A model generated the notes under the pieces. That model made no database searches and was not told where the DNA came from. It saw only the letters and a program-made list of their open reading frames with translations. Positions 8,616-16,696 of a stretch of 64,000 nucleotides of DNA are shown here, piece by piece. The position numbers and the translations under genes were made by a program. Every line of letters begins with the position of its first letter. The stretch's first letter is position 1. This stretch comes from Corallincola holothuriorum (lineage in GTDB: Bacteria > Pseudomonadota > Gammaproteobacteria > Enterobacterales > Neiellaceae): contig NZ_QPID01000002.1 in the NCBI RefSeq assembly GCF_003336225.1, positions 310,001-374,000 on the forward strand. The letters run 5' to 3'.

Positions 8616-11600
8616 TTAGGCGTTGGCCGTAGCTGCCTCGCTGTTTTTACAAAAGGGTTTGATACGGCGCAACAGTACAAACGCCGAAGGTACGAAGTAG
8701 AAGCTAAGTAGTGCCGTTAATGCAGTGCCACCGGCTATTGCCACTGCAAATGGTGGCCAGAAGCCTCCACCAGCTAACAGTAGTGGCATAAAGCCGCCTA
8801 CGGTGGTGATGGTGGTGGAGCTGATGTGTCGGCTACAGCTTTGGACCGCATGACGGATAGCATCCAGATCCCCTGCCAGGGCTTGGGGGTCCGCTTTGAA
8901 CTCCGCCAAAATGACAATGGCGGCGTTGATCGCTAAGCCCATTAAGCCGAGCAGTGCGATGATCACAGTAAAACCAAACGGGTAACCACCCAAGAAGACA
9001 CTCAGTAATCCGAGTCCTGCGGCTTGGATGGCACTGAACAGGATCACTGTGGTCATGCGGAACGAGTTGAACGACACGACGATCACGGTGACTAGTAATA
9101 TGCCAAGAAAACCAACATTAGCGAGCAGGTTGCCTACGGCTTTATTGCGCTTGGCGGACTCGCCACCATATTCGAATCGATAGCCTGCGGGTAGCTCTAG
9201 TTCCGCCTCTGCCAGACGTTGCTTAAATGCATTCAGTACCTCCGACGGCAGAATGTCTGCACGGAGATAGCCTTCGATAATATTAACCCGCTCGCCGTTA
9301 CGATGGGGGATGGCACCACGGCTGGGTTTCAACGAAGCGGTGGCGATGGAGGTCAAAGCTATGGGGTGGGGGTGCTCTGGTGAGCTAAGGCGCAGTTCGG
9401 TCAGACGATGCAGATTACTACGCTGCTCACCACTGACACGTACTCGTACGGGGACAGATTCTGTGGTCTCTAATATTGAGCCGCGTACCGCCCCAGTCAG
9501 GCCGTTTTGTAGCTGGTTGGCGATCTGGGTTAAGGTTAGGCCGCTTAAGCGACTGCTATCTTCATCCACATTTAACCAAACTTTCGGCGTGCCAGGCTGC
9601 AGGGTGGCACGGGCATGGATCACTTGCGGAGTTTCCAGCATGATGCGTCGCGCCTGATCACCCAGAGTTTTCAGCGTATCGAGGTTGGGTCCATAGATCC
9701 TGAGCTCTACCGGAGCGTTAAATGGCGGCCCCTGCTCCAGCTTGCGCACCAGGATCTGCGCCTGTGGGAATAGATCATCAAGTTTGCGCTGTAATGCCGG
9801 GATTAATCGGTTAGCGGCATCCATATTCGTGGTGGTAACCATGGCCTGAGCATAGTTTTGCGCACCTTGTTGTCGCGGCACCATGTTGTAGTAAAAGCTG
9901 GGGGCATTCTCACCGATGAACCAGTGTAAATTCTTGATATCCTGCTCACCTGCGATGGCTGCTGAAACAGATTCTGCCACGCGAGTGGTAGCGTCAATAC
10001 TCGCTTGGGCTGGCAGGTAAAGTTCGACCTGAAACATATCGCGGTCGGACGGTGGGAAAAACTGCTCGGTCAGTTTCGAGGCTGCGTAGAAGCCACTGAA
10101 CGGCAGTATGGTCATCACCAGCAGGGTTAATACTGGCCGCTGCAGAGTCCAGCGCAATGATCGGTTAAACCACTGGCTGGTGCGGTGAAAAGCCAAGCCG
10201 TGTTGCCACCAATGGTGAGTCTCTTCACCGGCTCGGATAAAGCGTCCGGCTAATCCTGCCACCAAGGTGTGGGAGATAATGTAGGAGCCAATCAGCGACA
10301 AGATCACGCTGTAGGCAATACCTCCAACGAATTCGCCAGCGGGACCGGGCATCATCACGATGGGGCTAAATGCCAAAACAGTGGTGAGCGTGGAACCGAG
10401 TAGGGGGAGCCAGAAATGTTGTACCGATGCCTTGACCGCCGCGAGTGCGCTCATCCCCTTTTGCCGTCGCTGTTGGATCGCATCGACCATGACGATAGCG
10501 TTGTCGACCATGATCCCCAATGCTACGACCAGGCCTGTCACTGACATTTGATGGATCGGCAGGCCGATGTAGTTCATGCAGGTGAGGGTGAACATGACCG
10601 TCAGCGGCAATGCTGTTGCCACGATCATGGCTGCGCGGAAACCGAGGGTTAAAAACAGTACCAGAGAGATAATGACAAACCCTTCCAATACATTGAGCAG
10701 TAACTCCCCTAAACGCCAGTCGGTATATTCCTGCTGCTCGAACAGCATGGTGAGTTCGATATTGCCGGGTAACTGCTGTTTAAATTGAGCCAACTTGTCC
10801 CGTAGATCTTGGCTCCACAGGTCTACCCGCTCATTTGGCAACATGCGTGCCGCGACAACAATGCCACGTTCACCAGCCAGCAGTACCCGCTGGGCATCGG
10901 GTGATTGCAGTTGGCGGCTGATATCGGCCAGATCGCCGAGATGGTAAATAAATCCGCGCTGATCGCTGCGTAGCGGGATCTGCCGGATCCGCTCGAGGGA
11001 ATCAAGGGCGCCGGTGAGTTCAACTTGGAGCTTGTTATGTTTATTGACTAGCTCGCCGGCGGATATTTTGGCATCAGCCGCACCGATCAGTTGGGCGACT
11101 TCGGCGGCGGAGTATTGCATTGCTGCTGCAGCATGGGGGTCTATTTCGACCAGGATCTCTTCCTGTGGTTGGCCGTAAAGCTCAACATAATCGGTACCGT
11201 GGAGGTTGCGCAGCTGATCTTGCAGTTCACGGGCGTAGCGTTGAACGATGGCGAGGTTAGTTTCTCCCTCACCTTGCCAGGTCAGCCCGATCAGCGTCGT
11301 GAACGCATAGCCTTTGTCATCATCCAGTCGTGGCGCGAGGGCGCCTTGTGGCAGTGAAAAAGCAACTTCGGCGATCTCGTCCCGTACCTGACTCCAGATA
11401 GGAGTGGAGTGGTAGATATCATCCCTAAGTTTTAGTTTGACGATGGAGATGCCGGGACGTGAGACACTGGTGATCTCATCCATTTCTGGCAGGGTGCGGA
11501 GTTTACTTTCCATCGGCTCGCTGATGAGCGCTTCAACCCGTTCCGCACTGGCACCTGGGTAGTGGGTAATGACACTGGCGTGACGATTAGTGATGCGCGG

Positions 11601-11705
11601 ATCTTCGGTGCGTGGCAGTTGATTCAATGCCCCGAGTCCGGCAACGATTAAAAGCACGATGGCCAATGCCGTTAAGCGACCATTTTCGACCAATGTGCGG
11701 ATCAT
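8616..11705 (-). CDS. RND-family efflux pump permease
   Basis: 1029 residues, the full length of an inner-membrane RND transporter (AcrB 1049). Visible features are an N-terminal TM, a large periplasmic loop, and the TM4 stretch GLVVALGIMVDNAIVMVDAI with the Asp residues used for proton relay. A second periplasmic loop is followed by C-terminal TMs ending RRIKPF. It exports hydrophobic or amphiphilic compounds in a tripartite complex with the adaptor encoded just upstream (4-base overlap) and an outer-membrane channel. No channel gene lies in this operon, so TolC (encoded near the right edge) is a plausible partner. Substrate cannot be deduced. Confidence 0.93.
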   Translation of the reverse strand: MIRTLVENGRLTALAIVLLIVAGLGALNQLPRTEDPRITNRHASVITHYPGASAERVEALISEPMESKLRTLPEMDEITSVSRPGISIVKLKLRDDIYHSTPIWSQVRDEIAEVAFSLPQGALAPRLDDDKGYAFTTLIGLTWQGEGETNLAIVQRYARELQDQLRNLHGTDYVELYGQPQEEILVEIDPHAAAAMQYSAAEVAQLIGAADAKISAGELVNKHNKLQVELTGALDSLERIRQIPLRSDQRGFIYHLGDLADISRQLQSPDAQRVLLAGERGIVVAARMLPNERVDLWSQDLRDKLAQFKQQLPGNIELTMLFEQQEYTDWRLGELLLNVLEGFVIISLVLFLTLGFRAAMIVATALPLTVMFTLTCMNYIGLPIHQMSVTGLVVALGIMVDNAIVMVDAIQQRRQKGMSALAAVKASVQHFWLPLLGSTLTTVLAFSPIVMMPGPAGEFVGGIAYSVILSLIGSYIISHTLVAGLAGRFIRAGEETHHWWQHGLAFHRTSQWFNRSLRWTLQRPVLTLLVMTILPFSGFYAASKLTEQFFPPSDRDMFQVELYLPAQASIDATTRVAESVSAAIAGEQDIKNLHWFIGENAPSFYYNMVPRQQGAQNYAQAMVTTTNMDAANRLIPALQRKLDDLFPQAQILVRKLEQGPPFNAPVELRIYGPNLDTLKTLGDQARRIMLETPQVIHARATLQPGTPKVWLNVDEDSSRLSGLTLTQIANQLQNGLTGAVRGSILETTESVPVRVRVSGEQRSNLHRLTELRLSSPEHPHPIALTSIATASLKPSRGAIPHRNGERVNIIEGYLRADILPSEVLNAFKQRLAEAELELPAGYRFEYGGESAKRNKAVGNLLANVGFLGILLVTVIVVSFNSFRMTTVILFSAIQAAGLGLLSVFLGGYPFGFTVIIALLGLMGLAINAAIVILAEFKADPQALAGDLDAIRHAVQSCSRHISSTTITTVGGFMPLLLAGGGFWPPFAVAIAGGTALTALLSFYFVPSAFVLLRRIKPFCKNSEAATANA

Positions 11706-12811
11706 TGTGCGGTCTCCGTGACCTGTGCAGTCAGTTCCACGTTTTGACCCGGTGCCAGACGATGCAAGCCTGCGGCGACGATAAGATCCTGATCAGTGAC
11801 TGCGCCACTGACAAAAGCGTGAGTTTCATTGGCATAGAGCACGGCTACATCGCGTTTTTCTAAGCGGTAAACCTGATGGTCATCAGTGACCAGTAGATAA
11901 ACATTCCACATGCCGCGGATGCCATCAGTAAGCGCAGTGAGTGGGATCCAGCACCCCTGCTTCTCAATGGTTTCTTTTAACTGTAAGTAAGCCAGTTGAC
12001 CATTAACCACGCTGGCGTCGGCGGGCAGTGCGTATCTTAGTTGCACTGTGCGACTCACAGGGTCAACTTGGCCCCCCTGAGTCAGTAGCGTGGCAGTAAA
12101 CGTTTGTTCGCCTACGCGCAGCGTCGGTTGTTTTTGCGCCAGCAGTTCCAGCAATCTGACCGGTACGCCAACTTTTACTTCCAGTGTGCCCTGTTGTAAC
12201 AGTTCGAACGTGGCGAGCCCGGCGGCAACGACCTCTCCTTCGGATATCATCCGCTTATTGACGATGGCATCGAATGGGGCCAGCAGTTGCGCTTTGTCTA
12301 AGCGGCTTTGATTCGCTGATAAGCTGGCCTGTAGACGGGTGCGCCTTGCTGCGAGCGCATTGCGTTGTGTATGTAACTCTTCCAAGCTTTGGGTTGAAGC
12401 ATAGCCTTTGGGTACCAAGGCTTCGACGCGTTTCAGGTTGCTGTCGATCAGCAGCATCTCGGCATCGATCTCGTTTAGTTGGGCTTGCAGTTCTTGGCGA
12501 TTAATCTTCAACAGTTGGGTATCAAGCTGGGCGAGTAGATCGCCCGCTTTCACTCGATCCCCTTCATTCACTTCAATAGAGGCAATCTTGCCTGCCAGTT
12601 CAAAGCCAACTCGGGCTTCCTGATTGTTGCTGACGAGGCCGACAAACTGGCGTGGCACCTGATAGTGCGGCGCAAGCTTGATGGGATAAGCTTGCACTTT
12701 ATGTCGGTAGGATGTCGCAGTTTCATCGGCAACAGAGGGGAGGCAGCCATTTAAGGTCGGCACGCTAATAGCGAGTAATAAAGCAAGGATGAGCGGTGGC
12801 GTCGAACCCAT
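11702..12811 (-). CDS. RND efflux periplasmic adaptor lipoprotein
   Basis: 369 residues. The N-terminus is a lipoprotein signal with lipobox LNGC (Cys 23), so the protein is anchored to the inner membrane facing the periplasm. It has membrane-fusion-protein architecture: lipoyl half-motif (GFELAGKIASIEVNEGDRVKAGDLLAQ, split across the hairpin), a coiled-coil hairpin (about residues 105-165), the second lipoyl half (LLAPFDAIVNKRMISEGEVV), then beta-barrel and membrane-proximal domains. The stop overlaps the permease start by 4 bases, indicating translational coupling. It is the first gene of the operon and diverges from a TetR-type regulator that probably controls it. Confidence 0.92.
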   Translation of the reverse strand: MGSTPPLILALLLAISVPTLNGCLPSVADETATSYRHKVQAYPIKLAPHYQVPRQFVGLVSNNQEARVGFELAGKIASIEVNEGDRVKAGDLLAQLDTQLLKINRQELQAQLNEIDAEMLLIDSNLKRVEALVPKGYASTQSLEELHTQRNALAARRTRLQASLSANQSRLDKAQLLAPFDAIVNKRMISEGEVVAAGLATFELLQQGTLEVKVGVPVRLLELLAQKQPTLRVGEQTFTATLLTQGGQVDPVSRTVQLRYALPADASVVNGQLAYLQLKETIEKQGCWIPLTALTDGIRGMWNVYLLVTDDHQVYRLEKRDVAVLYANETHAFVSGAVTDQDLIVAAGLHRLAPGQNVELTAQVTETAQ

Positions 12812-12843
12812 GGCTAACGTTCCTGCAGCAAGTAGTATAAAAT

Positions 12844-12892
12844 GGACTATCTAGTCCAGTTTAAGTTAACTAAACTAGACTGTATAGTTTGA
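12844..12892. promoter_or_regulatory. Candidate TetR-family operators between RND operon and regulator gene
   Basis: Two related palindromic sites lie in the 135-base divergent spacer. Site 1 (12844-12859) is perfect: TGGACTA, 2-base spacer, TAGTCCA. Site 2 (12873-12891) pairs AAACTA with TAGTTT across 7 bases and matches site 1 at 10 of 16 aligned positions (shared pattern T-GACT-T-TAGT). This fits a TetR-family dimer repressing both the efflux operon and its own gene. The binding itself is inference. Confidence 0.6.
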
Positions 12893-12946
12893 TTTGTTAT
12901 TTAGTGGTTAGAAATTTGTTCTATAGCGATAGGTAGAGGTAAGCAG

Positions 12947-13567
12947 GTGGCAGTAAAAGGGCGAAGTAAAAGTGAGCAGAAACGCTTACAAATATTAGAT
13001 GCAGCCATCTCGCTGTTTACTGACTTGGGTTATGCCAATACCAGCATGGATAAGATAGCCGTGTTGGCCGGGGTCTCGAAACAAACGGTTTATAGCCACT
13101 TTGAGAATAAGGAGCAGCTGTTTGTCGCTGCGGTTGGTCAGAAATGCATTGCCCATGAACTTACCGATGTAGCATTTAATGTTGAACGGGATCTGCGGGA
13201 AACTCTGTTGCTGGTGGCGATCCGCTTCAACGAATTGATTCTGTCTGATGCTGCAGTTAAGACTTATCGCACCTGTGTGGCACAGGCGGAGACTCACCCG
13301 CAATTAGGAGAACTATTTTTCCAGGCTGGACCGAAGCGGGTAATTGCTGAAGTGACCAATTACCTCGAAAAAATGTGCCAGCGGGGGGCGCTGAAGATCG
13401 CTCATGTGCCGAATGCTGCTGTGCAGCTGCTGTTGATGGCGCAAAGCCGTGATCGTATGTGTGTGGAGCTAGGCTTAGCTCCAGTACAAACCGATGCTGA
13501 GCGACTGCAATACCTTACCTCTTGCGTCGACCTGTTTATACAGGGATATTGCGTTAACGAGGCTTAA
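12947..13567 (+). CDS. TetR/AcrR-family transcriptional regulator
   Basis: 206 residues. The N-terminal helix-turn-helix is clear: ILDAAISLFTDLGY, then TSMDKIAVLAGVSKQTVYSHFENKEQLF, which is the TetR recognition-helix pattern. The C-terminal ligand-binding part (about residues 70-206) is helical and resembles the AefR/AcrR C-terminal type. It is divergent from the RND efflux operon, with palindromic operators in between, so it is most likely the local repressor of that operon, released by a pump substrate. The start codon at 12947 is GTG. Confidence 0.9.
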   Translation: MAVKGRSKSEQKRLQILDAAISLFTDLGYANTSMDKIAVLAGVSKQTVYSHFENKEQLFVAAVGQKCIAHELTDVAFNVERDLRETLLLVAIRFNELILSDAAVKTYRTCVAQAETHPQLGELFFQAGPKRVIAEVTNYLEKMCQRGALKIAHVPNAAVQLLLMAQSRDRMCVELGLAPVQTDAERLQYLTSCVDLFIQGYCVNEA

Positions 13568-13597
13568 TGCAATACCCCTGAGTGCTGGTTGGGTCGG

Positions 13598-14635
13598 TTA
13601 AGGGCAAGGATTTGGATTTTGACTATGGATCTGCTCAATGCCCTTGAGCACCTCTTCTGACAACACCAACTCTATGCTGCTGATGTTATCTTGCAGCTGC
13701 GCCAGGTCAGTGGCACCAATAATATTACTGGCGACAAAGGGGCGACTGTTGATGTAGGCCAAGGCCATCTGTGCGGGATCCAGTCCGTGGGCTTTAGCTA
13801 GATCAACATAGGCCTGAGTTGCTTCGATACCTTTCGCGGTAAAATAACGGGCAAAACGTTTGTACAGCGTCATTCTCGCGCCCGTCGGCCAGTGATCGTC
13901 CAGATATTTCCCTGACAATGCCCCAAATGCCAGCGGTGAGTAGGCCAGTAGTTCTACTCCCTCACGGTGAGCAAATTCACCTAATCCCACTTCGAAACTG
14001 CGGTTGAGGAGGTTGTAAGGGTTCTGGATCGTGACTGTTCTGGGTAGATTGTGTTGTTCTGCCAGCTTCAGATACTGTGCCACACCCCATGGCGTTTCGT
14101 TGGATATGCCGATATGACGTACCTTGCCTTCGGCAACCAGTTCGCCAAGGGCCTGCAGTGTTTCCAGGATCGGTGTGGCATCTTCGTCAGCTTGTGGCAC
14201 ATAGCCAAGTTGACCAAAAAAGTTGGTTTGACGCTCTGGCCAGTGCACCTGGTAAAGATCGACATAATCGGTTTGTAAGCGTTGCAAGCTATCGGCTATC
14301 GCTTGCCGGATGTTGGCGCGGTCCAGTTTTAGATTGGCACGGATGTAATCACCAGGTCCGCCGGGGCCTGCCACCTTGGTTGCCAAAACCACCTGCTGAC
14401 GGTTGCCGCGTGCTTTTAACCAACTGCCAATATGTGATTCGGTGCGCCCCTGTGTTTCTGGTTTGGGCGGTACGGGATACATCTCTGCGGTATCGATGAA
14501 GTTGACCCCCATCGCCAATGCTTTATCCAACTGTTGGTGAGCTTGTTGCTCACTGTTTTGTTCGCCAAAAGTCATGGTGCCTAAGCAGATCTTAGAGACT
14601 TTGAGATCGGTGTGAGCCAAGGTGTGATATCGCAT
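13598..14635 (-). CDS. tas: Aldo/keto reductase, Tas family
   Basis: 345 residues (E. coli Tas 346). The sequence follows Tas closely: a start like MRYHTL, LGTMTFGEQNSE, AEMYPVPPKPETQGRTE, then LQTDYVDLYQVHWPERQTN, IQNPYNLLNRSFEVGL, and the C-terminal SNIIGAT for NADP binding. The catalytic Tyr (AEMYPV) and Asp of the AKR tetrad are present. It is an NADPH-dependent aldehyde/ketone reductase in the cytoplasm; the physiological substrate is unclear. It is a single gene, convergent with the TetR regulator gene and divergent from the OmpA-family gene. Confidence 0.9.
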   Translation of the reverse strand: MRYHTLAHTDLKVSKICLGTMTFGEQNSEQQAHQQLDKALAMGVNFIDTAEMYPVPPKPETQGRTESHIGSWLKARGNRQQVVLATKVAGPGGPGDYIRANLKLDRANIRQAIADSLQRLQTDYVDLYQVHWPERQTNFFGQLGYVPQADEDATPILETLQALGELVAEGKVRHIGISNETPWGVAQYLKLAEQHNLPRTVTIQNPYNLLNRSFEVGLGEFAHREGVELLAYSPLAFGALSGKYLDDHWPTGARMTLYKRFARYFTAKGIEATQAYVDLAKAHGLDPAQMALAYINSRPFVASNIIGATDLAQLQDNISSIELVLSEEVLKGIEQIHSQNPNPCP

Positions 14636-14923
14636 TGATACTCCTTCGTCACCTGCTGTTTATGCAGTTTAGTGACCATTCGCTGATCGGATCAGTATGT
14701 GATTGCTTAAAGTTACCAGATGAGCGCGTGGTGTCATGGGCATTTTCAAAAAAAAATACGAAGTCGCGTGTTGACCGCTATACCATGCTGAAAAACATTA
14801 AATTTGTTTGGATTGTGTTGTAACAACGATGCAAAATGTTATCACGCTCGCCACTAGAGCGAGGTGGTTACTGGAGCTTTGAGTGGTACTCCAACAACAT
14901 GTGAAATTTAATGAGAGATGACT

Positions 14924-15985
14924 ATGCGTTTACATAAGGGAATAACCGTTGTTGCTGGATGTCTGCTGGCTACGAGCGTCGTTGCGGAAGAGCTGAATAA
15001 TATGCCAATGAATGTTGGTGCATCTTTGCGCTATGCCGCGATGGACGGCGATCGTCAGTATCAAGGTAGTGATTATGATGATGGCCTGCTTGGTGGGTTA
15101 TCCTTTGGCATGGATCCCTGGGAAGAGATCGGCTTACGTTTGCGAGCTGAATACGCGGACATGGACGTAGAAGGAGGCAAAGATGATGATGGCATGTGGT
15201 ACGCCGCCGACGCACTGTTTTACTTCAATGAGAAGAAGCATTACATCATTACCGGTCTGGACTATATCGATCTAGATGACAGCAATACAGCGGTGCATTT
15301 AGGTATTGGCGGACGTCATTTTTTCAATGATGCCGTGGCGATGTCGGCAGAACTGATTGCTCACCAGGGCATTGATGAGAGCTTCACTGACTTTACCGTC
15401 GGTTTTGGCTTGGCTTACTACTTCGGGACACAGGCAGCGGTCGAGCCTACTGCAGCCCCAGAAGTTGCACCTGAGCCAGAGCCGGAACCAGAGCCAGTAG
15501 TCGTGGTTGCACCTAAAGACAGCGATGGTGATGGCGTTTATGATGCCGATGATCAGTGTGCTGATACGCCAGCGAGTTACGCCGTTGATGAAAGAGGGTG
15601 TACCCTCTATAAAGATGAAGTGGTCAGCAAAACATTGCTGGTGAACTTCGACAACAACAAAGCTGATGTGAAGGATGAATATCTGCCAGAGATAGAAGAG
15701 TTGGCTGAATTCATGAATCAGTATCCGCAGTTGACCGTGACGATTGAAGGTCACACATCCAGTGCTGGTGCCGCGGATTATAATCAGCAGTTATCAGAAA
15801 AACGTGCCAAAGCGGTTGCCGCTGAGTTGGTTGAGCGCTATTCCGTGCCTGCATCTCGCGTGAGCACCGTCGGTTACGGTGAGACTAAACCACTGAGTAC
15901 AGAAAATAGTAAAGAAGCTGCGGCGGCGAATCGTCGTATTGTGGCTACGCTTACAGTGGTTGAAAAGAAAGAGATCGAGCGATAA
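14924..15985 (+). CDS. OmpA-family outer-membrane protein
   Basis: 353 residues. A signal peptide (LLATSVVAEE, cleavage near residue 21) is followed by a small beta-barrel domain (about 25-165), a Pro/Glu-rich linker (EPEPEPEP), one thrombospondin type 3-like calcium-binding repeat (DSDGDGVYDADDQC), and a C-terminal OmpA peptidoglycan-binding domain (about 235-345) with TIEGHTSSAGAADYNQQLSEKRA and NRRI. It links the outer membrane to peptidoglycan. The start is the ATG at 14924, with GAGAG 7 bases upstream, rather than the ATG at 14918. It lies upstream of the lapG- and lapD-like genes, separated by a hairpin. Confidence 0.88.
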   Translation: MRLHKGITVVAGCLLATSVVAEELNNMPMNVGASLRYAAMDGDRQYQGSDYDDGLLGGLSFGMDPWEEIGLRLRAEYADMDVEGGKDDDGMWYAADALFYFNEKKHYIITGLDYIDLDDSNTAVHLGIGGRHFFNDAVAMSAELIAHQGIDESFTDFTVGFGLAYYFGTQAAVEPTAAPEVAPEPEPEPEPVVVVAPKDSDGDGVYDADDQCADTPASYAVDERGCTLYKDEVVSKTLLVNFDNNKADVKDEYLPEIEELAEFMNQYPQLTVTIEGHTSSAGAADYNQQLSEKRAKAVAAELVERYSVPASRVSTVGYGETKPLSTENSKEAAAANRRIVATLTVVEKKEIER

Positions 15986-16001
15986 TCATAGCTCGTTGAT
16001 A

Positions 16002-16020
16002 GCGGCCTTCGGGCCGCTTT
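16002..16020 (+). terminator. Rho-independent terminator after ompA-like gene
   Basis: Stem GCGGCC (16002-16007), stable TTCG tetraloop, GGCCGC (16012-16017), then TTT. It is short and sits just before the lapG-like start, so it may be leaky and let some transcripts reach the downstream genes. Confidence 0.6.
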
Positions 16021-16036
16021 GATTACGGGAGAGTCC

Positions 16037-16684
16037 TTGCGCCGTTATCTATTTATTTTGTTGGTTGCTGGCGGGATTTCATTACTGTGGGCAGCAGCGC
16101 CACTGGACTTTTCCTCCTTGTTGGCACACTTGCGGCAAGTCTATGGTGAGGAAGCTGAAGCCAGAGGCAAGGCTTGGCAGAGTGTCATCGAGCGCAGTCG
16201 TTCTCAGCCTCCTCTGATCCAATTAAAAGCGATCAATAATTTTTTTAACCAGATGAAATTTTCTTCCGACGAGTCCGTCTGGGGCGTCGAGGATTATTGG
16301 GCGACTCCGATTGAGTTTATTGGTCGGGGAGAGGGTGACTGTGAGGACTATACGATAGCTAAGTACTACAGCTTGATTGAGGCGGGCTTCCCTGCTGACA
16401 AGCTACGGCTTATGTATGTGAAAGCGGTGGAATACAATCAACATCATATGGTGTTGACCTACTATGAGCAGCGTGGTGCCGAGCCTTTGGTACTTGATAA
16501 TATTGATCCGGTGATCCGTCCAGCCAGCGAACGTGACGATCTGATCCCTATTTATAGCTTTAATGCAGATTTTCTTTGGTTGGCCAAAGCGCGTAGCAGT
16601 GGCCAGCATGTGGGCAAGTCTGACCGAATTTCACTTTGGCGTGATCTTCAGGAACGTCATGCGCAGCAAGCCCAGAAGAATTAA
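16037..16684 (+). CDS. lapG: LapG-type periplasmic cysteine protease (bacterial transglutaminase-like)
   Basis: 215 residues from a TTG at 16037, preceded by GGGAGAG. An N-terminal hydrophobic segment (about 4-22) exports it to the periplasm. The bacterial transglutaminase-like cysteine protease triad is present: Cys 102 in GEGDCEDY, His 137 in HHMVLTYY, Asp 154 in LDNIDP. The acidic residues around the Cys match the calcium site of LapG. In the known system LapG cleaves a giant surface adhesin (LapA) to release biofilm cells and is held inactive by LapD when c-di-GMP is high. The lapD-like gene follows after 12 bases. No adhesin gene is in the window. Confidence 0.9.
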   Translation: MRRYLFILLVAGGISLLWAAAPLDFSSLLAHLRQVYGEEAEARGKAWQSVIERSRSQPPLIQLKAINNFFNQMKFSSDESVWGVEDYWATPIEFIGRGEGDCEDYTIAKYYSLIEAGFPADKLRLMYVKAVEYNQHHMVLTYYEQRGAEPLVLDNIDPVIRPASERDDLIPIYSFNADFLWLAKARSSGQHVGKSDRISLWRDLQERHAQQAQKN

Positions 16685-16696
16685 GAGGAAGTAACG

